Shown one piece after another: positions 34,783-43,241 of a stretch of 64,000 nt of DNA. The notes beneath the pieces are model-generated. The model did no database searches, was not told the origin of the DNA, and saw only the letters and a list, made by a program, of their open reading frames with translations. The DNA is from Lachnospiraceae bacterium oral taxon 096. Its GTDB lineage: Bacteria; Bacillota; Clostridia; Lachnospirales; Lachnospiraceae. The stretch spans positions 1,389,001 through 1,453,000 of the forward strand of contig CP073340.1 in assembly GCA_018141845.1 (NCBI GenBank), given 5' to 3'. How positions within the stretch are numbered: position 1 is the first letter of the stretch; each line of letters starts with the position of its first letter. Both the position numbers and the translations under genes were made by a program.

Positions 34783-35643
34783 ATGGAAGAGAAGGTGACC
34801 TTAGAGGGAGTTATTGATATGCATGTTCACACAAATCCAGATTTGCGTGTTCGTGCATACAATGATTTTGAACTCTGTGATGCTGCGGTACGTGTTGGTG
34901 CAAGGGCCATTGTAATTAAATCGCATCTTGGGGATACTGTGGAGCGAGCAATTATGACAAATGTGTATAATAAAATTGTACATGGTGAGAATACATTTGA
35001 GATGTTTGGCGGAATTGTACTCAATAAAAATATTGGAGGTATCAATCCAACGGCCGTAGAGACAGGACTGAAGTTGGGAGCCAAGGTCATTTGGTTGCCA
35101 ACACAATCATCAAGAAATCATTTAGTCAGAATGAAACAGGATCTATCAAAGAGTGTGGATGTTATTCAAGATGGAAAAATTGTGCCAGAGTTAAGAGATG
35201 TCTTTTCCTTAATCAAGGAACACAATGCAGTACTTGCGACCGCACATATTTCAGTGGATGAGTGTTTTAGAGTTGTTGAAGCTGCAAAGAACTATGGCAT
35301 TGAAAAAATTGTCATTACTCATCCAGAATGGTCATTGGTTGGAATGAGCATTGAACAACAGGCAAGGCTTGTTCGGGATTATGATGTTATTTTGGAGCAT
35401 TGCTTTGCACAGCCACTGGGCGGTGGAAAGTACAAGAGCAATATGGAAGAAAACTTGGCGACGATAGAAGCTTGTGGCTATAAAAATGTAATGGTGGATA
35501 CTGATGGTGGTCAAGTGGAGAACCCACATTGGGAGATTGCATTACAACAATATATGCAATATCTTTTTGATCATGGCATTCCAAGGGATCAACTTCGCTA
35601 TATGACACAGGATATTGCAGCAAATTTATTGGGAATTCAATAG
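34783..35643 (+). CDS. DUF6282 family amidohydrolase-like protein
   Basis: 286 residues. The N-terminal VIDMHVHTNPD holds the metal-binding HxH of the amidohydrolase/PHP-like folds, and further His residues occur in VIKSHLGD, TAHIS, ITHPEWS and LEHCF, so a metal-dependent hydrolase or lyase is likely. I recall such proteins as DUF6282; the substrate is unknown. A GGAG site precedes the ATG. The permease gene starts 10 nt after its stop, which suggests the enzyme acts on the imported compound or a derivative. Confidence 0.7.
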   Translation: MEEKVTLEGVIDMHVHTNPDLRVRAYNDFELCDAAVRVGARAIVIKSHLGDTVERAIMTNVYNKIVHGENTFEMFGGIVLNKNIGGINPTAVETGLKLGAKVIWLPTQSSRNHLVRMKQDLSKSVDVIQDGKIVPELRDVFSLIKEHNAVLATAHISVDECFRVVEAAKNYGIEKIVITHPEWSLVGMSIEQQARLVRDYDVILEHCFAQPLGGGKYKSNMEENLATIEACGYKNVMVDTDGGQVENPHWEIALQQYMQYLFDHGIPRDQLRYMTQDIAANLLGIQ

Positions 35644-35652
35644 GGGGAATGA

Positions 35653-36948
35653 ATGGTAAGCTTACTTATTGTATTAGCTATTTTGTTGGCTATTGTATTG
35701 GGATATCACACAAAGATAAATACAGGATTCTTTGCCATTGTATTTGCTTATTTGATTGGGTGTTTTGCGATGGGATTAAAACCAAAAGATGTTATTTCTG
35801 GATGGCCAATCAGTACAATGTTTATTATTTTGGCCGTGTCTTTGTTTTATAATTTTGCCCTTGTCAATGGAACATTAGACAAGACAGCAAGATATCTTCT
35901 CTATGCCTGTCGACGGTTTCCAGCACTTTTGCCATTTGCACTTTATTTTGCAGCTGCAGTGATTGCAGCACTTGGTGCAGGCTTTTTTACAGTGATGGCA
36001 TTTATGGCACCAGTAACTTTGCTCTTATGTGAAGATGCGAAGATGGATAAATTGACGGGGGCCGTAGCAGTCAATTGTGGAGCACTCTCTGGAGCCAATT
36101 TTATGACCAGTGGAAGTGGTATTATTTTTAGTGGGTTGATGGAGAATATAGGTTTTGGAGCACAATCTTTTCAATTTGCAGGGAATATATTCATTGCAAG
36201 TGTGATTTTTTCTATATTATTTATTGCTCTGTTTTTCTTTACAACAAAGGAAAATCGTCATGTCGGGGAAGGCATAGTATTTGAAAAACCTGAGCCATTT
36301 ACGGCAGTACAGAAAACAAATTTATATTTGATTTTATTGATGATGATTGTTGTTTTGATTTTCCCGATTTTTAATCGACTTTTTTCAAATGTGAAGATTA
36401 TCAGTAATATTAATGGCAAGATTGATGTTGGATTGGTTGCTATTATCTTTTCAGTTATTGCACTTTTATTGAATCTTGCACCTCAAAATGAAGTTGTAGC
36501 TAAAGTTCCATGGAATACGATTCTTATGATTTGTGGAGTGGGAATGTTGATTAATGTGGCGGTTAAGGCAGGAACCATTGATCTGCTTGCAGCGTGGACT
36601 GGTGCCAATATTCCAACTTGGGCATTGCCAATTGCATTTACTGCGATTGCTGCAATTATGAGCTTTTTTTCCAGTACTTTGGGTGTGGTTTGCCCGGCAT
36701 TATTTCCTATTGTACCACAAATTGCAGCGGCCACAGGAATTGATCCTGTTGTGTTATTTGCCTGCATTGTCATTGGTGGTCAATCATCTGCGATTTCTCC
36801 ATTTTCGTCTGGAGGAAGCTTGGTTTTAGGTTCTTGTGCAACGGAAGAAGATCGAAATCAAATGTTTCCAAAGTTATTGTTCAAGGCCGTTCCGATGAGT
36901 GTAATTTCTGCGATTATTTTTAGTGCAGTAATGGCTTTAGTTTTATAA
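35653..36948 (+). CDS. MatC/SLC13-like carboxylate permease
   Basis: 431 residues with 11-12 hydrophobic segments. The N-terminal part resembles the MatC dicarboxylate-carrier domain, with GFFTVMAFMAPVTLLLCEDAKMDKLTGAVAVNCGALSGANFM (blocks GFFTVMAFMAP and AVNCGALSGANF) and a repeat near the C-terminus (IGGQSSAISPFSSGGSLVLG). This inverted-repeat arrangement is typical of the ion transporter superfamily, so a di- or tricarboxylate such as malonate is plausible but not proven. The ATG at 35653 follows GGGGG. It forms an operon with the DUF6282 gene. Confidence 0.75.
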   Translation: MVSLLIVLAILLAIVLGYHTKINTGFFAIVFAYLIGCFAMGLKPKDVISGWPISTMFIILAVSLFYNFALVNGTLDKTARYLLYACRRFPALLPFALYFAAAVIAALGAGFFTVMAFMAPVTLLLCEDAKMDKLTGAVAVNCGALSGANFMTSGSGIIFSGLMENIGFGAQSFQFAGNIFIASVIFSILFIALFFFTTKENRHVGEGIVFEKPEPFTAVQKTNLYLILLMMIVVLIFPIFNRLFSNVKIISNINGKIDVGLVAIIFSVIALLLNLAPQNEVVAKVPWNTILMICGVGMLINVAVKAGTIDLLAAWTGANIPTWALPIAFTAIAAIMSFFSSTLGVVCPALFPIVPQIAAATGIDPVVLFACIVIGGQSSAISPFSSGGSLVLGSCATEEDRNQMFPKLLFKAVPMSVISAIIFSAVMALVL

Positions 36949-36988
36949 GATTTTTGAAAATATAAAATTCATGGAATTTGCCTGTGAG

Positions 36989-37033
36989 ATAGGGGGGCTG
37001 TCGCACTAAGGGATTAGTGTGCACCCTCCCTAT
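36989..37033 (+). terminator. Long hairpin after the permease gene, probable terminator
   Basis: Nested helices (atagggggg with ccctccctat, and cgcacta with tagtgtg) form a stable hairpin, but the following run TATTATTA is a poor U-tract. It lies just outside the IS element. Confidence 0.5.
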
Positions 37034-37076
37034 ATTATTACGCAAAAATTGTACCTTGAAATAATGCTACCGCAAT

Positions 37077-37098
37077 CCCACTAGCTTTAGATGGTGGG
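37077..37098 (+). repeat. Left-end subterminal hairpin of the IS605-type element
   Basis: A 7-bp imperfect stem with loop GCTTTAGA. The right-end hairpin has the same loop. Confidence 0.78.
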
Positions 37099-37143
37099 TT
37101 AAGGTAGCAAAAAATAGATATTTGTGATACAATAACTAGCGTT

Positions 37144-37548
37144 ATGGGAGTATGGAAATCAAAGAATAGACACAAATATTTATTACAGTATCATATTATT
37201 TTTTGTATGTATGTATAGAAAAAAGCTTTTAGTATCAAAAGAAATATCAGATTATATAAAACAATTTTCTTATGAGATATGCACAAAGAGTAATATAATC
37301 ATAAAATATATGGAAACAGACAAAGACCATATACACTATATGATAGAAACTGAGCCTACAATATCCATAAGTAAAGTAGTTAATCTAATTAAGAGTTATA
37401 CAACATATCATATATGGAAAAAGCATACAGAATATCTTAAGAATCATTTTGGAAAGAACATACATTTTGGACGGATGGATATTTTGCTTGTAGCGTAGGC
37501 AATGTTTCTGAAGAAATGTTAAAGCAATATATAGAAAATCAAGGGTAG
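37144..37548 (+). pseudogene. tnpA: tnpA (IS200-like HUH transposase), two frameshifts
   Basis: Reading across frames reconstructs an IS200/IS605 TnpA. It opens NRHKYLLQYHIIF in one frame, continues CMYRKKLLVSKEI in another after the T-run near 37198-37203, and changes frame again near 37470, where FWTDGYFACSVGNVSEEM resumes. The HUH motif is present in DHIHYMIE and the nucleophilic Tyr in LKQYIENQ, but no single frame joins them. A protein starting at 37209 would lack both the N-terminus and the Tyr helix. Unless these are sequencing errors in homopolymers, the element cannot move by itself. Confidence 0.82.
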
Positions 37549-37565
37549 AAAGGCGGGTAAGCTTA

Positions 37566-38669
37566 ATGTTAAAGGCATATAGATATCGGATTTATCCAAA
37601 CAAAGAGCAAGAAATACAGTTAGCAAAGACATTTGGCTGTTGTCGTTTTGTATATAATCAAACCCTTGCGTACAGAAAAGATGCTTATGAAAAAGAAAAA
37701 AAGTCTGTCAGTAAGACAGATTGTAATAATTATTGCAATAGAGAGCTGAAAAAAGCTTATGAATGGCTAAAAGAAGTAGATAAATTTGCTTTAACAAATG
37801 CAATTTATAATATGGATAGTGCTTATCAAAAGTTTTTCAAAGAACATGCAGGTTATCCAAAGTTTAAGAGTAAGCACAGTAATCGTAAATCATATACAAC
37901 CAATTTTACAAATGGGAATATAACTGTAGATTTTGATAGAGGAAGAATAAAGCTGCCAAAATTAAAAAGGGTAAAAATAAAATTACATAGAAAATTTTCA
38001 GGTCGGATAAAAACAGCAACTATATCTAAGGTACCAAGTGGCAAGTACTATGTGTCTGTTCTTGTAGAAACTGAACATAGTCCACTTGTAAAGACAAACG
38101 GACAAATAGGATTGGATTTAGGAATAAAAGATTTATGTATCACATCAGATGGGAAGAAATATGAAAATCCGAAGACAATTAAAAAATATGAGAAAAAGCT
38201 TACAAAATTACAAAGACAATTAGCAAATAAAACAAAGGGGAGTAGGAACTATCAGAAAAAAAGGAAACAAATAGCACTATGCCATGAGAAAATAGCTAAT
38301 ACAAGAAAAGATTATCTGCATAAGATTTCAAGCGAAATTATAAACGAAAACCAAGTGATAGTTTCGGAAAACTTACAGATAAAAAATATGGTGAAAAATC
38401 ATAATTTAGCGAAAACTATAAGCGATGTATCGTGGTATGAGCTGACAAGACAACTGGAATATAAGTCAAAATGGAATGGTAGAAATTATATTAAGATAGA
38501 TACATTTTATGCAAGTAGCCAGCTATGTTTTAGTTGTGGATATAAAAATACAAATGTAAAAGATCTAAAAGTAAGAGATTGGATGTGTCCTTTCTGCAAT
38601 ACAAAACACGATAGAGATATCAATGCGGCAAAAAATATATTGGCAGAAGGATTAAGACAAGTAGTATAA
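37566..38669 (+). CDS. tnpB: TnpB, IS605-family RNA-guided nuclease
   Basis: 367 residues, a full-length TnpB. The RuvC-type residues are all visible: Asp184 in GLDLGIKDL, Glu268 in VSENLQI and Asp351 in DRDINAAKN. The zinc ribbon CFSCGY...CPFC lies between the last two. TnpB proteins use an RNA from the element's right end to cut DNA matching the flank next to the target motif, which favours retention of the element. The gene starts 18 nt after the tnpA remnant, on the same strand. With tnpA broken, tnpB is the only intact gene of the element. Confidence 0.93.
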   Translation: MLKAYRYRIYPNKEQEIQLAKTFGCCRFVYNQTLAYRKDAYEKEKKSVSKTDCNNYCNRELKKAYEWLKEVDKFALTNAIYNMDSAYQKFFKEHAGYPKFKSKHSNRKSYTTNFTNGNITVDFDRGRIKLPKLKRVKIKLHRKFSGRIKTATISKVPSGKYYVSVLVETEHSPLVKTNGQIGLDLGIKDLCITSDGKKYENPKTIKKYEKKLTKLQRQLANKTKGSRNYQKKRKQIALCHEKIANTRKDYLHKISSEIINENQVIVSENLQIKNMVKNHNLAKTISDVSWYELTRQLEYKSKWNGRNYIKIDTFYASSQLCFSCGYKNTNVKDLKVRDWMCPFCNTKHDRDINAAKNILAEGLRQVV

Positions 38670-38670
38670 G

Positions 38671-38776
38671 AAAAAACAATAGGGCAGGGACTGCCCGAAT
38701 TAACGCCTGTGGAGATAGTAGGTTGCGAGGTCAGCGAAGCAGGAAGCCCATAGGCTTTAGACTATGGGTAGTTCAC
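38671..38776 (+). ncRNA. Predicted omega RNA scaffold at the IS right end
   Basis: The stretch from the tnpB stop to the right end holds a hairpin gggcag/ctgccc (38685-38699) and the terminal hairpin 38747-38768. In the IS605 family this region is transcribed as the guide RNA scaffold, with the guide read from the DNA just past the end (from 38777). The family knowledge is established; expression here is inferred. Confidence 0.55.
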
Positions 38777-38801
38777 TGAGGAAGGATATCAATTTGAGTA
38801 A

Positions 38802-38830
38802 AATAAAAAGCCCTGAACTTTGTTCAAGGC
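38802..38830 (-). terminator. Terminator of the tRNA-Val/tRNA-Met transcript
   Basis: On the minus strand a 9-bp stem (gccttgaac with gttcagggc) is followed by TTTTTA, directly 3' of the tRNA-Met gene. Confidence 0.82.
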
Positions 38831-38837
38831 TTTTCGA

Positions 38838-38911
38838 TAGCGGAAGGGAGATTTGAACTCTCGACACCACGGGTATGAACCGTGTGCTCTAGCCAACTGA
38901 GCTATTCCGCC
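38838..38911 (-). tRNA. tRNA-Met (CAT), probably elongator
   Basis: A cloverleaf with 7-nt loop TTCATAC gives anticodon CAT. The anticodon stem CACGG/CCGTG lacks the three G-C pairs of initiator tRNA, so this is likely the elongator; a tRNA-Ile with lysidine-modified CAT is less likely from the overall resemblance to tRNA-Met. The T-loop contains GTTCAAATC. CCA is not encoded. It lies 12 nt downstream of tRNA-Val on the same transcript. Confidence 0.9.
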
Positions 38912-38923
38912 ATATTGTTGAAA

Positions 38924-38996
38924 TGGGACCTATAGGGCTCGAACCTATGACCCTCTGCTTGTAAGGCAGATGCTCTCCCAGCTGAGCTAAGATCCC
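38924..38996 (-). tRNA. tRNA-Val (TAC)
   Basis: A 73-nt cloverleaf with acceptor GGGATCT/AGGTCCC, D-loop AGCTCAGCTGGGAGAGC, anticodon stem TCTGC/GCAGA with loop CTTACAA (anticodon TAC), and T-loop GGTTCGAGCC. It is the first gene of the two-tRNA transcript. Confidence 0.94.
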
Positions 38997-39014
38997 TTGC
39001 TTCAACGCCTCATC

Positions 39015-39043
39015 AGTATATAATGAATTGTTTTAATTGTCAA
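39015..39043 (-). promoter_or_regulatory. Strong promoter of the tRNA pair
   Basis: On the minus strand TTGACA, a 17-nt spacer and TATACT stand about 19 nt before tRNA-Val: a consensus -35 and a near-consensus -10. Confidence 0.82.
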
Positions 39044-39143
39044 CAGTATTTTGAAAATATTTTTGAAAATATTTTTCAGTGGAAAGATAACCTGTTTTTG
39101 TGGTAAAATGAAATAACTACGATAAAGATATGATAAAGAGAAT

Positions 39144-40073
39144 ATGGAGAAAATATTGCTGATTTTTATTGTCAATCCAAATGCGGGCAGAAAAAAAGGT
39201 TCTCGTATTTGGAAAAAAGTGGAACGCTTTCTTGTGAGACGAAAAATTGAATATGAATGGTATATGACCGTGGAGTCTGGAGATGCAAAAAAGATTGCGG
39301 CAAATCTGACGAGTGGAATTAGTTATGGCAAAAAAGTGGTACTTGTCGTCATTGGTGGGGATGGAACAATCAATGAGGTGATCAATGGAATGCATATTTC
39401 TGACCATGTGACATTGGCTGTTATTCCAGCTGGAGTGAGTAATGATTTTGCAAGGGCACTTAAGATCAGAAAGAATCCGATCCGTGCACTCAAAAATATT
39501 GTGCAGAGTAAAGGTGAGGTAAAAATTGACTATGGCATTGTCAGCTATGGCGAGGGACAGCATCGAAGATTTGTTGTCAGCTGTGGCATTGGATTAGATG
39601 CCGCTATGGTCAATATTCGAGCAGAGAAGGAGAGGCAGGAGCAAAAGAAAAAACACTCACTTGCCTATCTTTTGTCTGCGATAGCACACATCATATCTAG
39701 TAAAACAGTGGGAGGCTGTGTTATACTGGACGATGCAAAGAAGATGGAATTTAATCACATTGCCTTTGTTTCTATGCATATTCAGCCTACAGAGTGCGGA
39801 GGATTTCGATTTGCAGAGAAGGCATCAGCTCAAGATGGTCTTCTTTCTTCGTGTGTGATGTTTTCAAAAAAGAAATTGAAATTATTGAGAAATCTAATTG
39901 CTGCGCGAATGGGAAAACACCTCAATTATGCCGGTGTGCGCAAATATGACAACAGTGATATCAAGGTTTTATTGCAGTCACCACAATATTTGCACGCCGA
40001 TGGAGAGGTACTTGGAAAATTTCAAAGTATAGAGGTCAATTGTGTTTCAAGTAAGATAAGGTGTATAATGTAA
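39144..40073 (+). CDS. Diacylglycerol kinase family lipid kinase
   Basis: 309 residues of the YegS/DgkB family, which phosphorylate membrane lipids such as diacylglycerol. FIVNPNAGRKKGSR at the N-terminus and the nucleotide-binding VIGGDGTINEVING (about 71-84) followed by VIPAGVSNDFARAL are the signatures. The catalytic acidic residue near the C-terminus is probably in LLSSCV. The ribosome binding site is weak. The gene is divergent from the tRNA pair; -10-like boxes exist upstream (TAAAAT at 39104-39109) without a clear -35. ispF follows 24 nt after its stop. Confidence 0.88.
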   Translation: MEKILLIFIVNPNAGRKKGSRIWKKVERFLVRRKIEYEWYMTVESGDAKKIAANLTSGISYGKKVVLVVIGGDGTINEVINGMHISDHVTLAVIPAGVSNDFARALKIRKNPIRALKNIVQSKGEVKIDYGIVSYGEGQHRRFVVSCGIGLDAAMVNIRAEKERQEQKKKHSLAYLLSAIAHIISSKTVGGCVILDDAKKMEFNHIAFVSMHIQPTECGGFRFAEKASAQDGLLSSCVMFSKKKLKLLRNLIAARMGKHLNYAGVRKYDNSDIKVLLQSPQYLHADGEVLGKFQSIEVNCVSSKIRCIM

Positions 40074-40097
40074 TGAAAAGATAGATTGGAGTTATCG

Positions 40098-40637
40098 ATG
40101 AGAATTGGACATGGTTATGATGTGCATCGACTGGTTGCGGATAGAAAGTTGATTCTCGGTGGAGTGGAAATTCCTCATTCACTTGGACTCTTAGGTCATT
40201 CGGATGCTGATGTACTTTTGCATGCAATTTCTGATGCACTTCTTGGAGCAGCAGCACTTGGGGATATTGGACAGCATTTTCCAGATACAGATGAGAAATA
40301 CCGAGGGATTTCTTCCCTATTATTACTGCGAGAGGTTTCAGATTTGGTTAATTTGCAGGGGTTGATTGTAGAAAATATTGATGCAACAATTGTTGCACAG
40401 AGACCAAAGTTGCGTCCCTACATCGACATGATGCGGGAAAATATTGCAGAGGCACTGGGCATTGATATCTCACAAGTCAATGTCAAGGCCACAACAGAGG
40501 AAGGTCTTGGAATTAGTGGAAGTGAGGAGGGCATATGTGCATATGCGGTTTGCCTTCTCAGTGCAGTTTCTGATATTTCCTATGTACAGGCAAGTGGATG
40601 TGCAGGTTGTGGTGGCTGCAAGAGCAATGATTTTTAG
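40098..40637 (+). CDS. ispF: 2-C-methyl-D-erythritol 2,4-cyclodiphosphate synthase with Cys-rich tail
   Basis: 179 residues. IspF closes the cyclodiphosphate ring in the MEP isoprenoid pathway. The metal ligands Asp8, His10 (GYDVHRL) and His42 are present, as are [18 protein letters not shown] and [16 protein letters not shown]. The family normally ends shortly after that block; here about 20 more residues follow, containing [13 protein letters not shown] with three closely spaced cysteines. The ATG at 40098 is 6 nt after GGAG; a TTG 12 nt upstream overlaps that site. cysS starts 12 nt downstream. Confidence 0.94.
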   Translation: MRIGHGYDVHRLVADRKLILGGVEIPHSLGLLGHSDADVLLHAISDALLGAAALGDIGQHFPDTDEKYRGISSLLLLREVSDLVNLQGLIVENIDATIVAQRPKLRPYIDMMRENIAEALGIDISQVNVKATTEEGLGISGSEEGICAYAVCLLSAVSDISYVQASGCAGCGGCKSNDF

Positions 40638-40649
40638 GAGGATAAGATT

Positions 40650-42059
40650 TTGAAAATCTTTAATACATTGACAAGAACAAAGGAAGAGTTTGTACCAATT
40701 GAGCCGGGAAAGGTGAGAATGTATGTCTGCGGACCGACAGTTTATAATTTAATTCATATTGGAAATGCAAGACCAATGATTCTCTTTGATACAGTTCGAA
40801 GATACTTTTTGCACAAGGGATATGAGGTCAACTATGTCTCCAATTTTACTGATGTGGATGACAAGATTATTCGTAAGGCAAAGGAAGAGGGCGTTGATGC
40901 AGCAAAAATTTCTACTCGCTATATTGCAGAATGTAAGAAGGATATGGCAGATATGAATATTATGCCTGCGACCAAAAACCCATTGGCAACAGAAGAAATT
41001 GATGGTATGGAAGAGATGATTCAGACATTGATTGATAAGAACAATGCCTATGTCAGCAAGGATGGAACGGTCTATTTTAGAACAAAGAGTTTTAAGGACT
41101 ATGGAAAGCTCTCTCACAAAAATATGGATGAATTGCAATCTGGTTTTCGAGAGATTAAGGTGACTGGAGAAGAGGACAAGGAAGATAGTTCGGATTTTGT
41201 TCTTTGGAAGCCCAAAAAAGAGGGAGAGCCCTATTGGGAGTCACCTTGGAGCAAGGGAAGACCAGGCTGGCATATTGAGTGTTCTGTGATGAGCAAGAAA
41301 TACCTTGGAGAGCAGATTGACATTCATGGTGGAGGAGAGGATTTGATTTTCCCACATCATGAGAATGAGATTGCACAGTCGGAGTCGGCCAGTGGAAAGA
41401 GCTTTGCCAATTACTGGATGCACAATGCATTTTTAAATATTGATAACAAGAAGATGAGCAAGTCACTGGGAAACTTCCGCACAGTGCGAGATATTGCAAA
41501 GAACTATGATTTGCAGGTACTCCGCTTTTTTATGTTGAGTGCACATTACCGAAGCCCACTCAATTTCTCGGCAGAGTTAATGGAGAGTTCAAAAAATGCC
41601 CTTGAGCGTATTTTAACGGCAGTTGACCGCCTAAATGAGGCCATAGAACATGCACAAAATCGCTCATTGACAGCCGAGGAGGAGGAAAATCTGACTAGGG
41701 CAGAGCAATATGCGAAAAATTTTGACGAGGCAATGGATGACGATTTTAATACGGCCGATGCTATCAGTGCAATTTTTGAATTGGTCAAACTTTCAAATTC
41801 CACAGCTTCATCAGAAAGTGCAAGGGCATATCTTGAAAAGCTGAAAGAGATGATTTCTTCCCTCTGTGATATTTTGGGCATCATCACACAGAGAAAGAAG
41901 GAAGACTTAGATGCCGAAGTGGAGAAATTGATTGAGATGCGTCAGGCGGCAAGAAAAGAGAAAAACTTTGCACGTGCAGATGAAATTCGTGATCAACTCA
42001 TTGAGATGGGAATTATTTTGGAAGACACGAGAGAGGGTGTAAAGTGGAGGAGAGCTTAA
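40650..42059 (+). CDS. cysS: Cysteinyl-tRNA synthetase
   Basis: 469 residues, class Ia synthetase charging tRNA-Cys. [16 protein letters not shown] contains the zinc cysteine (Cys27) and the HIGH-type motif, the central domain has WHIECSVM, and KMSKS is at 268-272. The start is TTG at 40650, placed 7 nt after AGGAGG. It overlaps the mini-RNase III gene by 16 nt; the order cysS-mrnC-rlmB is widely conserved in Firmicutes. Confidence 0.97.
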   Translation: MKIFNTLTRTKEEFVPIEPGKVRMYVCGPTVYNLIHIGNARPMILFDTVRRYFLHKGYEVNYVSNFTDVDDKIIRKAKEEGVDAAKISTRYIAECKKDMADMNIMPATKNPLATEEIDGMEEMIQTLIDKNNAYVSKDGTVYFRTKSFKDYGKLSHKNMDELQSGFREIKVTGEEDKEDSSDFVLWKPKKEGEPYWESPWSKGRPGWHIECSVMSKKYLGEQIDIHGGGEDLIFPHHENEIAQSESASGKSFANYWMHNAFLNIDNKKMSKSLGNFRTVRDIAKNYDLQVLRFFMLSAHYRSPLNFSAELMESSKNALERILTAVDRLNEAIEHAQNRSLTAEEEENLTRAEQYAKNFDEAMDDDFNTADAISAIFELVKLSNSTASSESARAYLEKLKEMISSLCDILGIITQRKKEDLDAEVEKLIEMRQAARKEKNFARADEIRDQLIEMGIILEDTREGVKWRRA

Positions 42060-42496
42060 GTAAAATTGTAGAAACATTTTCTCTTCCTGACATGGATGTG
42101 ACTCAGCTATCCCCACTGGTTCTTGCCTATATTGGAGATGGCGTATATGAGTTCATTGTTCGAACTTATGTGGTCTTTCAGGGAAATCGACAAGTGAATA
42201 AGATGCACAAAGACAGTGCAAACCTTGTCAAGGCGGCAACACAGGCCAAGATGGTTAAGCTTGTTTGTGATGATTTAATGGCAGGGGAGCTATCAGTGTA
42301 TCGCAGGGGAAGAAATGCAAATTCACACACGATGGCCAAAAATGCGAGTATGACCGATTATCGCCATGCAACAGGATTTGAGGCGTTGATGGGATATTTA
42401 TATTTGTCAGGGAATTTTTCTCGAGCTGTGGAATTAGTTGATCTGGCGTGGAAGAAAATGAATGAAGTGAAGGGAGAAGTTAGTGGTAGCGAATGA
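42044..42496 (+). CDS. mrnC: Mini-ribonuclease III
   Basis: 150 residues, an RNase III catalytic domain without a double-strand-binding domain. It matures 23S rRNA ends in Bacillus. The catalytic acidic patch is in LAYIGDGVYE, and AKNASMTDYRHATGFEALMGYLYL (ending GFEALMGYLYL) matches the second acidic motif. The start is GTG at 42044 inside the cysS end, 7 nt after GAGAGG. It overlaps rlmB by 14 nt. Confidence 0.93.
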   Translation: MEESLSKIVETFSLPDMDVTQLSPLVLAYIGDGVYEFIVRTYVVFQGNRQVNKMHKDSANLVKAATQAKMVKLVCDDLMAGELSVYRRGRNANSHTMAKNASMTDYRHATGFEALMGYLYLSGNFSRAVELVDLAWKKMNEVKGEVSGSE

Positions 42497-43232
42497 AAAT
42501 CTAATTGAAGGGAGAAATGCGATTATTGAGGCATTTCGCTCTGGGAGAACCATAGATAAGCTCTACATTCAGGATGGCTTAAAGGATGCCGCTGTGCAGA
42601 CAGTGCTCAGGGAAGCAAAGAAGAAAGAGGCACAAGTTTCCTTTGTGTCAAAGGATCGTCTCGATGCAATGAGTGAGACAAAGAAACATCAGGGAATGAT
42701 TGCCATTGCAGCAGCCTATGCCTATGCGAGTGTGGAAGATATCTTGCAGGTGGCAAGAGAACGAAGAGAGGATCCCTTTATTTTTATTTTGGATGGAATA
42801 GAAGATCCCTATAATTTGGGGGCGATGATCCGGACAGCAAATTTGGCAGGTGCACATGGGGTGATTATTCCAAAACACAGAGCAGTTGGACTGACGGCAT
42901 CGGTGGCGAGAACATCGGCAGGTGCACTCAATTACACCCCTGTGGCCAAGGTGACGAATATTTCAAGGACGATTGAGGAATTAAGAAAAGAAGGTCTTTG
43001 GTTTGTATGTGCAGATATGGAAGGGGAGGTGATGTATCGACAGAATTTGACAGGTCCAATCGGTCTTGTGATTGGCAATGAGGGAAATGGGGTGAGTGAA
43101 TTGGTAAAGAAAAAATGTGACTTTATTACTTCCATCCCAATGAGAGGAAATATCGATTCGCTCAATGCTTCTGTGGCGACAGGCGTGCTTGCGTACGAGA
43201 TCGTTCGCCAGAGGATGTTAATAAAGAAATAG
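42483..43232 (+). CDS. rlmB: 23S rRNA (guanosine-2'-O-)-methyltransferase RlmB type (TrmH family)
   Basis: 249 residues of the SPOUT/TrmH class. An N-terminal substrate-binding domain (IEGRNAIIEAFRSGR) precedes the knotted methyltransferase domain with LDGIEDPYNLGAMIRTANLAG (blocks DGIEDPYNLGAMIRTA), VIGNEGNGVSE and SLNASVATGVLAYE. RlmB methylates G2251 of 23S rRNA; a related 23S or tRNA target cannot be excluded from sequence. The start is GTG at 42483 after GGGAG. Confidence 0.92.
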   Translation: MVANENLIEGRNAIIEAFRSGRTIDKLYIQDGLKDAAVQTVLREAKKKEAQVSFVSKDRLDAMSETKKHQGMIAIAAAYAYASVEDILQVARERREDPFIFILDGIEDPYNLGAMIRTANLAGAHGVIIPKHRAVGLTASVARTSAGALNYTPVAKVTNISRTIEELRKEGLWFVCADMEGEVMYRQNLTGPIGLVIGNEGNGVSELVKKKCDFITSIPMRGNIDSLNASVATGVLAYEIVRQRMLIKK

Positions 43233-43241
43233 GAGAAGATT

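Larger units (their letters stand above)
37042..38776 (+). mobile_element. IS200/IS605-type insertion sequence with degenerate tnpA
   Basis: The two ends carry imperfect hairpins with the same 8-nt loop GCTTTAGA: left 37077-37098 and right 38747-38768. This is the hallmark of IS605-type subterminal hairpins recognised by the Y1 HUH transposase. The left end is preceded by TTAC (37038-37041), a typical target tetranucleotide, and there are no terminal inverted repeats or target duplication. Inside are a frameshifted tnpA and an intact tnpB on the same strand. Exact ends are inferred from the hairpins and the TTAC, so they may be off by a few bases. Confidence 0.8.

Noticed and set aside
36989..37033. 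Left end of the IS element taken as the large hairpin at 36989-37033
   Set aside because: It does not share the GCTTTAGA loop of the two IS hairpins and lies outside the TTAC flank, so it fits better as the terminator of the permease gene.
37211..37498. A stand-alone 95-residue protein with an HUH motif
   Set aside because: It is the middle piece of a frameshifted tnpA; the N-terminus and the catalytic Tyr lie in other frames, so it is recorded as a pseudogene.
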